From Oscillospiraceae bacterium (lineage in GTDB: Bacteria; Bacillota; Clostridia; Oscillospirales; Ruminococcaceae): DNA of 53,709 nt. Below, one piece after another: positions 42,500-51,053 of the stretch (positions within the stretch are counted from its first letter, which is position 1; every line of letters starts with the position of its first letter). The stretch spans positions 1-53,709 of the forward strand of contig WQYC01000016.1 of assembly GCA_009781425.1 (NCBI GenBank), read 5' to 3'. The notes beneath the pieces were generated by a model that saw only the letters and a program-made list of their open reading frames with translations, was not told the origin of the DNA and made no database searches. Made by a program: the position numbers and the translations under genes.

Positions 42500-43996
42500 T
42501 CACAGCATTTCCGCCGCTGTCCTCTGAACCTCCAAGCCTTTTTTATAAGCCTCAAGGTAGGCGTTGAAATCATTAACGCCTGCTTCGCTCGGCTCGCAGA
42601 CTGCTTCGGGCTCGGTGAAAATAAGTTTCAAGTACTCTTGTAGGGGCGGACGACTCTGTCCGCCCGTTAATTCGCAGTACAGCATATAATCCGCCAACAG
42701 CGCAATCCCCCACGCGCCGCCCTCGCCCGCCGATTCAAGCACGGAAACAGGCACGCCGAGCGAATTTGCAGCTGCTTGTATTCCTGTTTTGTTCTTAAAA
42801 AAGCCGCCGTGCCCGCGAAGAACATCGAGCCTTACGTTTTCTGCGAATAAAATATCCATGCCGATTCGGAGCGTTGCAATTGCAGAATAGAGCAGGCTCT
42901 TGCACAGGCTTGCAAGATTAAACTCCGCATCAGGCGCGCGAATAAGCATAGGTCTGCCGTCTGTAAGCCCCGCTACAGGCTCGCCTGAATAGAAGTTATA
43001 GGTCAGCACGCCGCCTGTATTTCCGCCGCTTTGCGCGGCTTTCTCGTAAAACAAGTCGTAAAGCTGTGAAGCCGTAAGCCCGCTCACTTCCCCGAAAAGC
43101 TTAATCCACGCGTCAATATCGGAGGTACAGCTGTTGCAGTGAATCATCGCGACGTCCGCGCCTGTCGGCGTTGTTACGATGTCGATTTCGGTGTGCAGGT
43201 TTTCGAGGGGCTTTTCAAGCACTGCCATCGCGAAAATCGACGTGCCTGCGGAGATGTTTCCGGTGCGCGGCGCGATTGCGTTAGTAGCGACCATGCCTGT
43301 TCCTGCATCGCCCTCAGGCGGGCAGAGCGGAACGCCAATGAATTTTTCGGATAAGCCGAGAAGCTCCGCGCCGCTTGCAGTTAAAGCTCCTGCGGGTTCT
43401 CCCGCGCTTTTAATCTTTGGTGCAATACTTGTCCAGTTTATACCTGTTAATTCTTGAAATTGTTTTATGAATTTTTCGTTGTAACTGCCGTTTTTAAGAG
43501 GGAACATTCCGCTTGCATCGCCCACACCTAAAACCTTCGCGCCTGTTAATTGAAAGTGAACATAACCTGCGAGCGTAGTGATAAATGCGATGTCCTTAAC
43601 GTGCGCTTCGCCGTTCAAAATAGCTTGTTCCAAATGCGCAACGCTCCACCTTTGCGGTATGTTGAACCCGAAAAGCTCGGTCAGCTTCGCGGCGGCTTGC
43701 TCGGTTGTGGTGTTGCGCCAGGTGCGGAAGGGCGTGAGTAAATTATTATTTTTATCGAACGCAAGATAGCCGTGCATCATGGCAGAAACGCCGAGCGCGG
43801 TGATGCTTGCCGTGTTTAAGTCTAACTGCGAAATTACGTCGCGCAGACCCGCCCTAACGTCGTCAAGGCTGTACGTCCAGAAGCCGTTTTCAAGGCGGTT
43901 TTCCCAGTTGTGGAAGCCGCTCTGCACAACCTTGCGCGAGCTGTCTATAACCACGCCTTTTATGCGTGTTGAGCCGAGCTCAATCCCTAAAACCAT
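42500..43996 (-). CDS. FGGY-family carbohydrate kinase
   Basis: 498 residues, cytoplasmic sugar kinase. MVLGIELGSTRIKGVVID, GVSAMMHGYLAFD, GVGDASGMFPL and PEGDAGTGMVATN are xylulokinase/ribulokinase-like FGGY segments; AGTSIFAMAVLEK and LRGHGGFFKNK build the ATP site. Sugar cannot be assigned and no isomerase, aldolase or permease gene adjoins. Start at 43996 is chosen for GAGG ten bases upstream. A palindromic element at 42640-42666 encodes GGQSRPPLQE near residue 450. Expressed from the promoter at 44020-44048, divergent from and overlapping that of the ABC-F gene. Confidence 0.82.
   Translation of the reverse strand: MVLGIELGSTRIKGVVIDSSRKVVQSGFHNWENRLENGFWTYSLDDVRAGLRDVISQLDLNTASITALGVSAMMHGYLAFDKNNNLLTPFRTWRNTTTEQAAAKLTELFGFNIPQRWSVAHLEQAILNGEAHVKDIAFITTLAGYVHFQLTGAKVLGVGDASGMFPLKNGSYNEKFIKQFQELTGINWTSIAPKIKSAGEPAGALTASGAELLGLSEKFIGVPLCPPEGDAGTGMVATNAIAPRTGNISAGTSIFAMAVLEKPLENLHTEIDIVTTPTGADVAMIHCNSCTSDIDAWIKLFGEVSGLTASQLYDLFYEKAAQSGGNTGGVLTYNFYSGEPVAGLTDGRPMLIRAPDAEFNLASLCKSLLYSAIATLRIGMDILFAENVRLDVLRGHGGFFKNKTGIQAAANSLGVPVSVLESAGEGGAWGIALLADYMLYCELTGGQSRPPLQEYLKLIFTEPEAVCEPSEAGVNDFNAYLEAYKKGLEVQRTAAEML
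42640..42666 (-). repeat. Palindromic element inside the FGGY kinase gene (GTAGGG family)
   Basis: GTAGGGGCGGAC, loop GACTCT, GTCCGCCC: an eight-bp perfect hairpin starting with GTAGGG on the plus strand and in frame with the kinase on the minus strand. Confidence 0.65.
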
Positions 43997-44019
43997 AATA
44001 AAATTACCTCGTTCTTCCA

Positions 44020-44048
44020 ATAATAACACAAATTTGACGAAAAGTCAA
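44020..44048 (-). promoter_or_regulatory. Sigma-A promoter of the FGGY kinase gene
   Basis: Minus-strand TTGACT (44043-44048), 17-bp spacer, TATTAT (44020-44025). It lies on one arm of the 15-bp palindrome and overlaps the opposing ABC-F promoter. Confidence 0.7.
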
Positions 44049-44058
44049 ATTTGTGTTA
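44024..44058. repeat. 15-bp perfect inverted repeat between divergent promoters
   Basis: TAACACAAATTTGAC (44024-44038), loop GAAAA (44039-44043), GTCAAATTTGTGTTA (44044-44058). Each arm contains one -35 box and the far ends touch the two -10 boxes. A candidate operator for the kinase/ABC-F pair; RNA hairpins from it would also be possible. Confidence 0.85.
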
Positions 44059-44062
44059 AAAT
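44034..44062 (+). promoter_or_regulatory. Sigma-A promoter of the ABC-F gene (leaderless)
   Basis: TTGACG (44034-44039), 17-bp spacer, TAAAAT (44057-44062). The expected transcription start (~44069) coincides with the ATG at 44070, and no ribosome binding site is present. Confidence 0.7.
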
Positions 44063-44069
44063 AAGTATT

Positions 44070-45974
44070 ATGATTATTTCAGTTGAAAATATAAGCAAGT
44101 TTTATGGCGGTAATCAAGTGCTTAAAAACGTCGCGCTGACTGTTGAAGACAGCGACCGTATCGGGCTGATTGGGATTAACGGCTGTGGTAAATCCACGCT
44201 TCTGCGGATTATTACCGGGCAGGAAATCCCCGACAAGCAGCCCGAGCCGCAAGAAGCACGTATTTCTAAGAGCAAAAACGCCGCAATCGGCTTCCTTGCG
44301 CAGAATTCCGGCTTAGACGGCGGAAATACCATCACCGCCGAAATGACGAGCGTTTTTCGGGATTTGCTCGAAATCGTACAGCGGCTTGAAGAGCTGCGAG
44401 CGAGTAACATTCCAGAAGAATTCGCGGAGGAATATTCGCGCAAAACTGCGTTTTTTGAGGCGAATGACGGCTACTTAATTGACGTGAAAATTAATAAAAT
44501 TCTCAGCGGCATGGGCTTTCCGCCCGAAACGCGTGAGCGTGTAATCAGAACGCTCAGCGGCGGCGAGCGAACCCGCCTTGCGCTCGCGAAGCTTCTGCTT
44601 GAGAATCCGAGCTTGTTAATTCTTGACGAGCCGACGAATCATCTTGATTTTGACACGATTTTGTGGCTTGAGGAGTATCTGCGGGACTATAAAGGCGCGC
44701 TGTTAATCGTTTCGCATGACCGCTATTTTCTCGATAAATTAATTACGTCAACCTGCGAAATTGAACGCGGGATTCTTCGGCGTTTCAAGGGGAATTATAC
44801 TGCGTTTGCGGCGCAGAAAGAAGAATTCGTCACACGGCAACTCAAAGAATACGAGGCACAGCAGGAGGAAATCGCGAAATTACAAGACTACATTGACCGC
44901 AATTTAGTGCGCGCGTCAACCTCGAACATGGCGAAAAGCCGCAGAAAACAGCTTGAAGCAATGGAACTGATTGAAAAGCCCGTGATGTTTGAAAAGAGCG
45001 CGAAAATCAAGTTTGCATATGACCGCACACCTGTTAAGGAGCTGCTCACTGTCGAGGATTTAAAGCTTGTTGTGGGTGAGAATAACGTGCTCGTAGACTC
45101 AGTTTCGTTTGGCTTGCGCAGAGGTGAGAAGCTTGCAGTTGTCGGCGCGAACGGAAGCGGAAAGTCTACCTTACTTAGAGTAATTCAAGGGATTCTGCCC
45201 TATTCGCGCGGGTTTTTAAGGTGGGGCGATTATGTAAAAACTGCGTATTTTGAGCAGGCGAACGATTATTTCAACATGGACGATACCTGCATGAACGCCG
45301 TTCACAGGCTGTATCCGCGCATGACCGAGCTTGAAGTTCGCTCGCTTCTCGGAAGCGTCAGAATTGTCGGTGAAAATGTTTATAAGAAGGTCGGCGTGAT
45401 TTCCGGCGGCGAGCGCGCGAAGCTGCGCTTTGCGATTATGATGCTGGAGCGCGGCAACGTGCTGATTTTAGACGAGCCGACGAATCATCTTGATATAGAC
45501 ACGCGCGAGGTGCTTGAAAGCGCGCTTTTCGAGTTTGACGGCACTATAATTTTTGTTTCGCATGACCGATATTTATTGCACAGGCTCGGCACGCGTGTGC
45601 TTGAAATTGCAGATAATTGCGTTAATTTTCACGATGATTTTAATAATTACATTGAGGCAAGGCGTCAGCGAAAAAATATCGAAACGCCCGTAGGGCGCGA
45701 CGCCCCCGGCGCGCCGAAAAACGACGAAACAAAAAACACGAACTACAGAACAAAAGAACAACGCGCCGCCGAAACAAAAAAGCGCGTGCGGATTTCAGAG
45801 CTTGAAGCTGAAATACGCCGCGCTGAAGCGACAATTGCCGAGCTTGAAGCGGCTTTAGCAGACCCCGAAGTCTGCGCCGATTATCAGCTTTTAGGCGAAA
45901 AAGTTGAACTTTTTGAACAAGAGAAAAAGCGGCTTTCGGAGTTGTCTGACGAATGGTTATTGTTATCAGAATAG
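44070..45974 (+). CDS. ABC-F family ATPase (ribosome-associated type)
   Basis: 634 residues with two ATPase domains and no membrane part, as in ABC-F proteins that act on the ribosome (translation or antibiotic protection). Walker A GINGCGKST at 35-43 and GANGSGKST; signatures LSGGERTRLALAK and ISGGERAKLRFAI; two ILDEPTNHLD Walker B boxes. The linker (NLVRASTSNMAKSRRKQL) is of the Uup/YdiF type and a coiled coil ends the protein (~575-634; ISELEAEIRRAEATI). Between ABC2 and the coil, residues ~540-550 (VGRDAPGAP) derive from a 31-bp element shared with the lipoprotein gene. ATG at 44070 (MIISVENISKFYGG) is preferred; the longer open frame runs back through the kinase gene. Confidence 0.9.
   Translation: MIISVENISKFYGGNQVLKNVALTVEDSDRIGLIGINGCGKSTLLRIITGQEIPDKQPEPQEARISKSKNAAIGFLAQNSGLDGGNTITAEMTSVFRDLLEIVQRLEELRASNIPEEFAEEYSRKTAFFEANDGYLIDVKINKILSGMGFPPETRERVIRTLSGGERTRLALAKLLLENPSLLILDEPTNHLDFDTILWLEEYLRDYKGALLIVSHDRYFLDKLITSTCEIERGILRRFKGNYTAFAAQKEEFVTRQLKEYEAQQEEIAKLQDYIDRNLVRASTSNMAKSRRKQLEAMELIEKPVMFEKSAKIKFAYDRTPVKELLTVEDLKLVVGENNVLVDSVSFGLRRGEKLAVVGANGSGKSTLLRVIQGILPYSRGFLRWGDYVKTAYFEQANDYFNMDDTCMNAVHRLYPRMTELEVRSLLGSVRIVGENVYKKVGVISGGERAKLRFAIMMLERGNVLILDEPTNHLDIDTREVLESALFEFDGTIIFVSHDRYLLHRLGTRVLEIADNCVNFHDDFNNYIEARRQRKNIETPVGRDAPGAPKNDETKNTNYRTKEQRAAETKKRVRISELEAEIRRAEATIAELEAALADPEVCADYQLLGEKVELFEQEKKRLSELSDEWLLLSE
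45688..45718 (+). repeat. 31-bp palindromic element, in-frame copy in the ABC-F gene
   Basis: Identical over 31 bases to the reverse complement of 33610-33640 and translated in the same frame (VGRDAPGAP). Lies in the linker between the second ATPase domain and the C-terminal coiled coil. Confidence 0.85.
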
Positions 45975-46000
45975 GGACGCATTAAAATGCGTCCCTTACA
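45972..46000 (+). terminator. Palindromic element at the ABC-F stop, terminator-like
   Basis: TAGGGACGCATT and AATGCGTCCCTTAC form a 10-bp hairpin (GGGACGCATT/AATGCGTCCC) directly at the stop; TAG is both the ABC-F stop codon and the first bases of the element. Only a weak T-run follows. Belongs to the GTAGGG-type family. Confidence 0.6.
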
Positions 46001-46003
46001 ATT

Positions 46004-46144
46004 TTATTTCAATTCCGCGAGTAGCTCGCCCGCCTTTACAAACTGCCCTTCCTTGACAAGCACATCGTCAACAGTGCCGGAAATCTGCGCTACGACGCTT
46101 GTTTCCATCTTCATGGCTTCAATTATGAACAGCGGCTGATTCAC
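46004..46144 (-). pseudogene. Biotin-carrier (BCCP) end of pyruvate carboxylase, out of frame with the main gene
   Basis: Encodes VNQPLFIIEAMKMETSVVAQ and then ISGTVDDVLVKEGQ to a TAA at 46004, i.e. the biotin-attachment domain with the biotinyl Lys in EAMKMET. It continues the carboxylase after a one-base shift: the main frame ends GDAVK then TGA (46141-46143), and here GTG (46142-46144) overlaps that TGA. One extra base near 46144 would give a normal ~1142-residue enzyme. Alternatives are re-initiation at GTG, a -1 slip, or an assembly error; a weak GAAAGG lies about 13 bases before the GTG. Confidence 0.75.
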
Positions 46145-49100
46145 TTAACAGCGTCGCCTTTCTTCACGTAAACCTTTGAAATCGCGCCGGGTATGCTTGA
46201 GCCTACGTGCTTGCGGTTTTCAAAATCGGCGTATTTTACTAAGTCAGCCGAAACCTTAATTGTCTTATCCTGCACTGTAATATCGCGGCGGATTCCGTTC
46301 ACTTCAAACTGCATAATCCGCGTGCCGTCCTCGTTTTCCGCGCCCTCGCCTATGAACTTTACTATAACGGTTTTGCCGTCTTCAATCGCGATTTCAGTAG
46401 ATTCGCCGCTTGCCATGCCTTTGAAGAAAACGTGCGAGTTCATGCGGCTGATGTCGCTGAATTCCTTGCGGTTTTTGATGAACGCTTCAAAGACTTTTGG
46501 ATATAAGCACCAGCTGATTGCATCGCGGTCAGTCGGCTCGGGAGTTAATTCTTTCAAGTCATTTTTTACTTTTTCAAGGTCAACGGGAGCGAGGCTTTCG
46601 CCGGGTTTTCCTGTAATCGGAGTTGCACCTTTCAGCACTACTTTTTGCAGCTCTTCGGGGAATCCGAACGACGGCTGACCCATTAAGCCCTTGAAGTAGC
46701 TCACGACAGAATCAGGGAAAGAAAGAGTCTCGCCGCGCGCTGTTAAATTATCAGCATCAAGCTCATTCTGCACCATGAAAATCGCCATATCGCCGACCAT
46801 CTTTGAAGACGGCGTGACCTTAACTATGTCGCCGAGAATTTGATTGACCTCGACGTACTTTTTCTTGACCTCGTCGAACCTGTCGGCAAGCCCTAAATCC
46901 TTCACCTGCGACTTGAAGTTCGTGTACTGTCCGCCGGGGATTTCGAGCTGATAAATCTCGGTTTCCGGTGTTTTAATATCACCCTCAAACTGACTGTAAT
47001 ACGGGCGAATATCCGCCCAGTAATCGGTCAGCTTTTGCAACTCAGACTGGCAGAAGCCGGGGTCGCGCTCGGTGTTTTCTAAAGCGGCGCAGAGCGAGTT
47101 CATGGACGGCTGGCTGGTTAAGCTGCTCATGGAGGAAATCGCGGTATCAACGATGTCTACGCCTTCTTCAGCCGCCATCATGAGCGTTGCGATTCCGTTG
47201 CCGCTTGTATCATGAGTGTGCAGGTGAATCGGGATATTTACGGTGTCCTTGAGCGCGCGGATTAGCTTTTTCGCTGCATACGGACGCATAAGCCCCGACA
47301 TATCCTTGAGCGTAAGAATATGCGCGCCGCGCTTTTCAATTTCTTTTGCGTAGTCAACGTAATATTTTAAGTCATATTTATCGCGGTCAGTTTCGAGGAC
47401 GTTGCCTGTGTAGCACATAGTCACGTTTGCAACCTTGCCTGTTTTGAGGACTTCTGCGATTGCATATTCCATGTTCGGGAGCCAGTTGAGCGAGTCGAAA
47501 ATGCGGAAAATATCAATGCCGCTGTTCGCCGCTTCCTGTATAAACGCTTTGATTAAATTATCGGGATAACTGCTGTAGCCGACGGCGTTTGCGCCGCGGA
47601 ACAACATCTGAAAAGGAATATTCGGGATTCTGCGGCGGAGCTCGTCAAGGCGCACCCACGGCGATTCGTGCAAAAACCTGTAGGTCGTATCGAAGGTCGC
47701 GCCTCCCCACATTTCGAGCGAGAGTAGGTCACTCATGATGTGCGAGGTTGCGGTTGCGATTGTAGTCATGTCGCGGGTTCTCATACGAGTCGCAAGAAGC
47801 GACTGCTGTGCATCGCGCATGGTTGTGTCAGTGATTAAGAGCTTCTTTTGGTTTAAAATCCACTTGGAAAGCCCTTCCGCGCCCTCTCTGTCTAAAACCT
47901 GCTTAATGCCTTCGGGGATTTTGTTTGCGTCGTATTCAGGCACGCGCGGATTATCGAAGGCGGGCTTGCTCTCGCTGTTCGGGTTCGCAAGAGTCTGATT
48001 GCTGATATAAGTCATGACCTTTGCGGCGCGGTCGTTGGAGGCTTTGAGCTCGAACAGCTCGGGGGTTTCGTCAATGAATTTAGTATAGCATTTCCCCGAA
48101 GTAAACGTCGGGTGAGTCAGCACGTTATTTAGGAAAGGTATATTCGTTTTTACGCCGCGGATTTTGATTTCACGCAGAGCGCGGAGCATTTTGCGGGTTG
48201 CACCCTCAAAAGTTCTGTCAACTGTAGTAACTTTAACAAGTAAGCTGTCATAGAACGGCGTGATTACTGCGCCCGTGAACGCGTTACCCGCGTCAAGGCG
48301 GACGCCGAAGCCGCCGCCCGAGCGGTAAGCTGTGATTTTTCCCGTGTCGGGAGCAAAGTTATTCGCGGGGTCTTCTGTAGTCACGCGGCTTTGAATCGCG
48401 ACGCCGTAAACGCGGACATCTTCCTGTGAAGCGATGCCGATTTCGGGGTCGGAGAGCTTTGCGCCGCTCGCGATTGCGATTTGCGACTGGATAATATCTA
48501 CGCCTGTTACCATTTCTGTGACAGTATGTTCAACCTGCACGCGCGGGTTCATTTCGATGAAGAAGTGCTTGCCGTGCTTGTCTACAAGGAATTCAACTGT
48601 TCCTGCGTTGACGTAGCCTACTGCCTCGGCGATTTTGACTGCGTCGGCGTTAATCGCCGCGCGGATTTCATCAGACATAGTAAATGCGGGTGCAATTTCA
48701 ACGACTTTTTGATAGCGTCTTTGAACTGAGCAGTCGCGCTCGTATAAGTGCAAGGTAGTGCCGTGGCTGTCGGCTAAAATCTGCACTTCTATGTGCTTGG
48801 GCTCTTCAAGATATTTTTCAAGGAAAACATCTGCGCTTCCGAAGGCTTTCTTGGCTTCGCCCTGCACTAATTCAAACGCGCTGTCCATTTCCTCGGGCTT
48901 TGCAATCAGGCGCATACCGCGCCCGCCGCCGCCCGCCGCGGCTTTAAGTATAACAGGATAGCCGAATTTTGCGGCGTATTGCTTCGCTTCTTCTAAGGAA
49001 GCAAGCGGGTTTTCCGTACCTTGTATAATCGGCACGCCTGCTTCAATCGCGACTTTTTTAGCGTTAAGCTTATCGCCCATTTTCGCGAGCACGTCAGACG

Positions 49101-49431
49101 GGGGCCCGATGAAGATGATTCCTGCGTCCTCACAGGCTTTTGCCAGCCCTGCGTTCTCGGAAAGGAAGCCGTAGCCGGGGTGAATCGCGTCTGCGCCCTT
49201 GCGCTTCGCAAGGCTGACGATGTTGTGAATATCTAAATATGCGCCGAGGGGGCTTGCGTTTTCGCCGACGCAGTACGCTTCGTCCGCGAGCGTGCGGAAA
49301 AGCGAAAGCTTATCTTCCTTTGAGTAAATCGCAATAGTTTTCAGGTTCATGTCGTTGCAGGCGCGGATAATGCGAATCGCGATTTCACCCCTGTTTGCGA
49401 TTAATACCTTTTTGATTTGCTTCATGCTCAT
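46141..49431 (-). CDS. pyc: Pyruvate carboxylase (main reading frame, lacks the biotin-lysine segment)
   Basis: Carboxylates pyruvate to oxaloacetate. 1096 residues: biotin carboxylase domain (1-460; KKVLIANRGEIAIRIIRACND, ATP-grasp AAAGGGGRGMRLI), carboxyltransferase (~535-860; MRDAQQSLLATRMRT, LKDMSGLMRPYAA, HLHTHDTSGNG), PYC/OADA domain, then the start of the biotin carrier (HVGSSIPGAISKVYV, KKGDAVK) and a TGA. The EAMKM biotin site follows only in the next frame (46004-46144). Homologs run about 1140-1150 residues, so the missing 46 residues match exactly. ATG at 49431 with GGAGG. Follows the lactate permease gene by 13 bp: lactate uptake, oxidation and anaplerosis may be linked, though no lactate dehydrogenase is present here. 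Confidence 0.9.
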   Translation of the reverse strand: MSMKQIKKVLIANRGEIAIRIIRACNDMNLKTIAIYSKEDKLSLFRTLADEAYCVGENASPLGAYLDIHNIVSLAKRKGADAIHPGYGFLSENAGLAKACEDAGIIFIGPPSDVLAKMGDKLNAKKVAIEAGVPIIQGTENPLASLEEAKQYAAKFGYPVILKAAAGGGGRGMRLIAKPEEMDSAFELVQGEAKKAFGSADVFLEKYLEEPKHIEVQILADSHGTTLHLYERDCSVQRRYQKVVEIAPAFTMSDEIRAAINADAVKIAEAVGYVNAGTVEFLVDKHGKHFFIEMNPRVQVEHTVTEMVTGVDIIQSQIAIASGAKLSDPEIGIASQEDVRVYGVAIQSRVTTEDPANNFAPDTGKITAYRSGGGFGVRLDAGNAFTGAVITPFYDSLLVKVTTVDRTFEGATRKMLRALREIKIRGVKTNIPFLNNVLTHPTFTSGKCYTKFIDETPELFELKASNDRAAKVMTYISNQTLANPNSESKPAFDNPRVPEYDANKIPEGIKQVLDREGAEGLSKWILNQKKLLITDTTMRDAQQSLLATRMRTRDMTTIATATSHIMSDLLSLEMWGGATFDTTYRFLHESPWVRLDELRRRIPNIPFQMLFRGANAVGYSSYPDNLIKAFIQEAANSGIDIFRIFDSLNWLPNMEYAIAEVLKTGKVANVTMCYTGNVLETDRDKYDLKYYVDYAKEIEKRGAHILTLKDMSGLMRPYAAKKLIRALKDTVNIPIHLHTHDTSGNGIATLMMAAEEGVDIVDTAISSMSSLTSQPSMNSLCAALENTERDPGFCQSELQKLTDYWADIRPYYSQFEGDIKTPETEIYQLEIPGGQYTNFKSQVKDLGLADRFDEVKKKYVEVNQILGDIVKVTPSSKMVGDMAIFMVQNELDADNLTARGETLSFPDSVVSYFKGLMGQPSFGFPEELQKVVLKGATPITGKPGESLAPVDLEKVKNDLKELTPEPTDRDAISWCLYPKVFEAFIKNRKEFSDISRMNSHVFFKGMASGESTEIAIEDGKTVIVKFIGEGAENEDGTRIMQFEVNGIRRDITVQDKTIKVSADLVKYADFENRKHVGSSIPGAISKVYVKKGDAVK

Positions 49432-49444
49432 GAAAATTCCTCCG

Positions 49445-50992
49445 TTATCTTATAAAATAATTTATTACCACAAAATTTATAATGCCCATTACAAGTGCGA
49501 TTAACAGCACGAGCGGGATTAATTTCTTTAGAATTAGCGGGACTTTATCGGTTTGCTTTGTAGCAAGCGCGCCCATGAAAATAAGCGTAGAGCCGATTGC
49601 ACAGCCGAGCGCACCCGAAATTGACTGCGCGGCGGACATAACTGCCTGCGACAGCCCTAAGTTCTCCGCGACAGCCCGCTGAAACTCAGCGAACATGACG
49701 TTTGAGTTAGTGTTATTGCCTGTTAAGAAGCTTGCCAAAACGCCTAAGAACGGCGAAATGAAAGGGAAGAGCTGCCCCGTGAAGCCTGCGACGGCGTTCG
49801 CGAAACGGAGCATCATGCCCGAATCAGTCATAATCAGCGACATATGCCCGAACGAGAGCAGAGCCAATGTCGCGGGGATTCCTTTTTTGACGGTTTGTTT
49901 AATAGCGTTTTTGAAGATTTTAGCGTCCCAAATGCCTGCTTTTTTGTAGATTATGCAAGCGGCTGCAGCGGCGATAAGCAACACCATTGCAGGGTGCACG
50001 AAGATTCGCAGCGGGTTGAAATTAGGCTCTGCGGCGACCTCGTGCGGGATTTCCGCCGTGGTTGCTGTAGCCGGAAAGCTGAACGAAATTGCGATTTTGT
50101 TGCGGATTTCAACAGGTATGAACTGAAACGACAACAACAAAAGCATGATTAAAGCGTACGGAAACACCGATTGCAGGAGGTTCAGCTTGTCTTTGTATAA
50201 GCCGGTTTTTGTTTCGTCGGCGGGTTTTTTGCGGCGCAGTTTGTAGAGCAGAAACATGACTACAAGTCCGCTGAGCGCGGTTATAAGCGTTCCGAGCGAA
50301 TACATTCCCGAGGTAATTAAAAAATACTGCACGATTGACATTACTGCGGCAACGGGAAGCACGTAGCTGAGCCCTTTTGCGATGCCTTTTAAGCCGCCGA
50401 AAACGAAGCAAACGCCGAGCCCTGTCATGAGAATTGTCGATGTATTAAATATCCACATAGGGAAGCCGAGTTCCTCGGGCGGAAGCTTGGTTATGCCCTG
50501 AATTACGAAGAACGCCGCGCCCATTGAGCCAAAAGTAATCGCCCACGAATGCCCGAGAAGCGCGGCTACTAATGACTTCACAGGATTGAAGCCTAATGAA
50601 ATCAGAATGGGCGCAACGATTACCGAGGGTATGCCGAAGCCTGCAATCCCCTGCAGCATTCCCGTGAAAAGCCACGCTAAAAGCACAAAAGATACAAACT
50701 CGTCTTTAACTAAAATTTTTATGTTTTCGTTGATAATTTTTATTGCGCCGAAGTCGTTGACTAAGTGATACAAAAACAAGGCGCACCAGACAATCAGCGA
50801 AACAAAAAGCGCGAGCCACAAGGCTTTCCCGGAGGCTGTCATAAGCCCGAAGCCTGTGAGCCCGAAGAACGCGACAGCGATTACAAGCGCGACAGCTAAT
50901 GAAATCGCACCCGCTTTTGTTACGGGGAGCTTGAGTATAATCAGGCAGATTAGCAAGCAGATAATCGGCAGTACAGATAAAATTGTCAGCAT
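49445..50992 (-). CDS. L-lactate permease family transporter
   Basis: 515 residues, about 12-14 membrane helices, LctP/LldP family proton-lactate (or glycolate) symporter. FTGMLQGIAGFGIPSVIVAPILISLGF, AALLGHSWAITFGSMGAAF and TGNNTNSNVMFAEFQ with SQAVMSAAQSISGALG are conserved family segments. ATG at 50992 with GAGGAAG. A strong promoter at 51025-51053 drives it and probably pyruvate carboxylase. Substrate by family is lactate. Confidence 0.9.
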   Translation of the reverse strand: MLTILSVLPIICLLICLIILKLPVTKAGAISLAVALVIAVAFFGLTGFGLMTASGKALWLALFVSLIVWCALFLYHLVNDFGAIKIINENIKILVKDEFVSFVLLAWLFTGMLQGIAGFGIPSVIVAPILISLGFNPVKSLVAALLGHSWAITFGSMGAAFFVIQGITKLPPEELGFPMWIFNTSTILMTGLGVCFVFGGLKGIAKGLSYVLPVAAVMSIVQYFLITSGMYSLGTLITALSGLVVMFLLYKLRRKKPADETKTGLYKDKLNLLQSVFPYALIMLLLLSFQFIPVEIRNKIAISFSFPATATTAEIPHEVAAEPNFNPLRIFVHPAMVLLIAAAAACIIYKKAGIWDAKIFKNAIKQTVKKGIPATLALLSFGHMSLIMTDSGMMLRFANAVAGFTGQLFPFISPFLGVLASFLTGNNTNSNVMFAEFQRAVAENLGLSQAVMSAAQSISGALGCAIGSTLIFMGALATKQTDKVPLILKKLIPLVLLIALVMGIINFVVINYFIR

Positions 50993-51024
50993 TAATTCTT
51001 AACTTCCTCAAAAAATATTATATA

Positions 51025-51053
51025 ATTATACCATATTTGGGAAAATTTGTCAA
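51025..51053 (-). promoter_or_regulatory. Sigma-A promoter of the lactate permease/pyruvate carboxylase operon
   Basis: Minus-strand TTGACA (51048-51053), 17-bp spacer, TATAAT (51025-51030). The -35 box overlaps the last codons and stop (51050-51052) of the upstream P-type ATPase gene. Confidence 0.82.
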
